Positions 6,470 through 7,328 of a DNA stretch of 7,328 nt are shown piece after piece. The notes beneath the pieces are model-generated. The model was given only the letters and a program-made list of their open reading frames with translations. It was not told the origin of the DNA and searched no databases. The position numbers were made by a program, and so were the translations under genes. The stretch's first letter is position 1, and every line of letters starts with the position of its first letter. This DNA comes from Clostridia bacterium (lineage in GTDB: Bacteria; Bacillota_A; Clostridia; Christensenellales; Aristaeellaceae): NCBI GenBank assembly GCA_017938785.1, contig JAGBAU010000270.1, forward strand, positions 1 to 7,328. Direction: 5' to 3'.

Positions 6470-7233
6470 GCGCCGGTTTGAATGTGGAGCTGCTGCCGGG
6501 CGAGCGCCTGGATGATCTGCAGCAGGGAAAATACCGGCTGATCCAGAAGCAGGGCACCTTCTGCTTCGGCACGGATTCGGTGCTCCTGGCGGATTTCGCT
6601 GCTCCGCGCAAGCGGGAACGGGTGGCGGACTTGGGCTGCGGCAACGGTGCAATCGCGCTGCTCATGGCGGCCCACCGCGAGGACATCACTGTGGAAGCGG
6701 TGGAAATCCAGCCGGAGATGGCGGACATGGCCCGCCGCAGCGTGATCCTGAACGGCGTTGAAGATCGTGTGCATGTGCACAACTGCGATATGCGCACGGC
6801 ATGGGAACTACTGGGACGCGAAAGATGCGCCCTTGCAGTTTGCAATCCGCCCTACAGCGCCGAGGGCGCGGCACTGCTCAGTGAAAACGAGGCCAAGCGT
6901 ATCGCGCGCCATGAGGGCACGCTCACACCGGATGACGTGGCGGCTTCAGCTGCAGCCATATTGAAGTTCGGCGGGAGGTTCAGCGTGGTGTTTCCTGCGC
7001 CGAGGGCCTACGAGATGATGGCGGCCATGGACCGTCACCGCCTGGCGCCCAAGCGCATCCGTACCGTGCATGCCACGGCAGTGCGCGCACCCAAACTGGT
7101 GCTCATTGAAGCGGTGAAGGGCGGCGGAAGCGGGCTTCACTGGCTGGAGCCGCTGGTGCTCTCCGAAGACGACGGTACGCCCACCGCCGAATGGAAGCGC
7201 ATCTACGGCGTGGAGGATGAAAAAAGCACTTGA
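6466..7233 (+). CDS. trmN6: tRNA1(Val) (adenine(37)-N6)-methyltransferase family protein (TrmN6/YfiC/YabB type)
   Basis: SAM-dependent N6-adenine methyltransferase. The E. coli relative YfiC/TrmN6 methylates A37 of one valine tRNA; in Gram-positives the relative is often called YabB and its exact tRNA substrate is less certain. Length is 255 aa, normal for the family. Seen in order: the N-terminal family block ERLDDLQQGKYRLIQKQGTF (13-32) and FGTDSVLLADF (34-44); SAM-binding motif I, VADLGCGNGAIALL (53-66); acidic motif II around EAVEIQPEM (77-85); and the N6-adenine catalytic motif CNPPY (126-130), followed by the conserved RHE (148-150). The start codon overlaps the preceding stop as ATGA, and GGTGAT (6454-6459) can pair with the 3' end of 16S rRNA, so translation is probably coupled to the peptidoglycan-binding protein. 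It is the last gene of the operon. Its TGA stop at 7231 lies inside the -35 box of the next promoter, and no terminator follows, so read-through into the riboswitch is possible. Confidence 0.9.
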   Translation: MSAGLNVELLPGERLDDLQQGKYRLIQKQGTFCFGTDSVLLADFAAPRKRERVADLGCGNGAIALLMAAHREDITVEAVEIQPEMADMARRSVILNGVEDRVHVHNCDMRTAWELLGRERCALAVCNPPYSAEGAALLSENEAKRIARHEGTLTPDDVAASAAAILKFGGRFSVVFPAPRAYEMMAAMDRHRLAPKRIRTVHATAVRAPKLVLIEAVKGGGSGLHWLEPLVLSEDDGTPTAEWKRIYGVEDEKST

Positions 7234-7258
7234 CAGGGATATGTTCCCCGAATATAAT
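7230..7258 (+). promoter_or_regulatory. Full-consensus sigma-A promoter ahead of the TPP riboswitch
   Basis: TTGACA (7230-7235), a 17-bp spacer and TATAAT (7253-7258) match the vegetative consensus at all twelve positions with ideal spacing. The expected transcript start is at about 7264-7266, just before the riboswitch. The -35 overlaps the last codon and stop of the methyltransferase gene. A strong constitutive promoter fits a unit whose control is done after initiation by the riboswitch. Confidence 0.9.
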
Positions 7259-7263
7259 AAAGG

Positions 7264-7328
7264 CACACCGCTGGGGGCGCCGATGAGGCTGAGATGAGCG
7301 CAATGCTCGGTCCCCTTGAACCTGAAGT
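7264..7328 (+). ncRNA. TPP (thiamin pyrophosphate) riboswitch, 3' truncated by window end
   Basis: The conserved THI-element core is present in the right order. GGGG (7273-7276) can pair with CCCC (7312-7315) as P2. GCC (7279-7281) and GGC (7287-7289) form a short P3 leading into the invariant CTGAGA (7289-7294), which recognises the pyrimidine of TPP. An extra hairpin, GAGC (7296-7299) with GCTC (7305-7308), follows. Then comes CCTTGAACCTGA (7314-7325), the other hallmark stretch. The P4/P5 pyrophosphate-binding half and the expression platform lie beyond the window. The switch should lower expression of a downstream thiamin synthesis or uptake gene when TPP is plentiful. Confidence 0.93.

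Noticed and set aside
5132..6652. A 506-codon open frame on the minus strand, longer than the sense gene it overlaps
   Set aside because: The sense frame has a signal peptide, ribosome site and four clear peptidoglycan-binding repeats. The antisense product is His/Gln/Ala-rich with no recognisable domain, a usual effect of GC-rich codon bias.
7236..7248. GGGA-TATGT-TCCC inverted repeat inside the thiamin promoter spacer
   Set aside because: Only four base pairs in a short region; likely chance, and it is not transcribed, so it cannot be a terminator of the operon mRNA started here.

Overview
The window reads as chromosomal DNA of a GC-rich Gram-positive anaerobe of the Clostridia/Firmicutes type. 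The evidence is a Na/Pi-cotransporter with a PhoU tail, a clostridial-type pyridoxamine kinase, a SpoIID/LytB cell-wall enzyme with SH3-like repeats and a TATPEPTATP-type linker, sigma-A-like promoters and a bacterial TPP riboswitch. The genus cannot be fixed from the sequence. Nothing points to a phage, a transposon or a CRISPR array.

Layout: (1) 1-1488 (+) is the 3' part of a sodium/phosphate cotransporter gene whose start lies before the window. (2) 1492-1530 is a strong hairpin with an A-run and a T-run, serving as a shared terminator for the convergent genes on either side. (3) 1538-2380 (-) is a pyridoxal/pyridoxamine kinase with an extended -10 promoter and a short leader in which the Shine-Dalgarno (SD) sequence lies in a small hairpin. 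(4) 2381-2562 is the divergent regulatory region; the forward -10 box sits inside a perfect 15-bp palindrome. (5) 2563-5100, 5120-6469 and 6466-7233 (+) form a tight operon: a secreted SpoIID/LytB protein with SH3-like domains, a secreted protein with four peptidoglycan-binding repeats, and a TrmN6-type tRNA adenine methyltransferase. Gaps are 19 nt and a 4-nt ATGA overlap. (6) 7230-7258 is a full-consensus promoter whose -35 overlaps the methyltransferase stop codon. It drives a TPP riboswitch that is cut by the window end, so a thiamin biosynthesis or transport gene should follow.

How the genes may work together: the first two operon genes both encode exported proteins with cell-wall-binding modules and probably act on the same peptidoglycan. 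One keeps the SpoIID glutamate and sequence motifs. The other has four binding repeats and a C-terminal region that resembles an NlpC/P60 peptidase domain without its catalytic residues, so it may be a scaffold or regulator rather than an enzyme. The methyltransferase appears to be translationally coupled but functionally unrelated. The most unusual features are the charge-segregated Pro/Thr linker of the SpoIID-like protein, the apparent dead peptidase domain, and the operator-like palindrome over the operon promoter.
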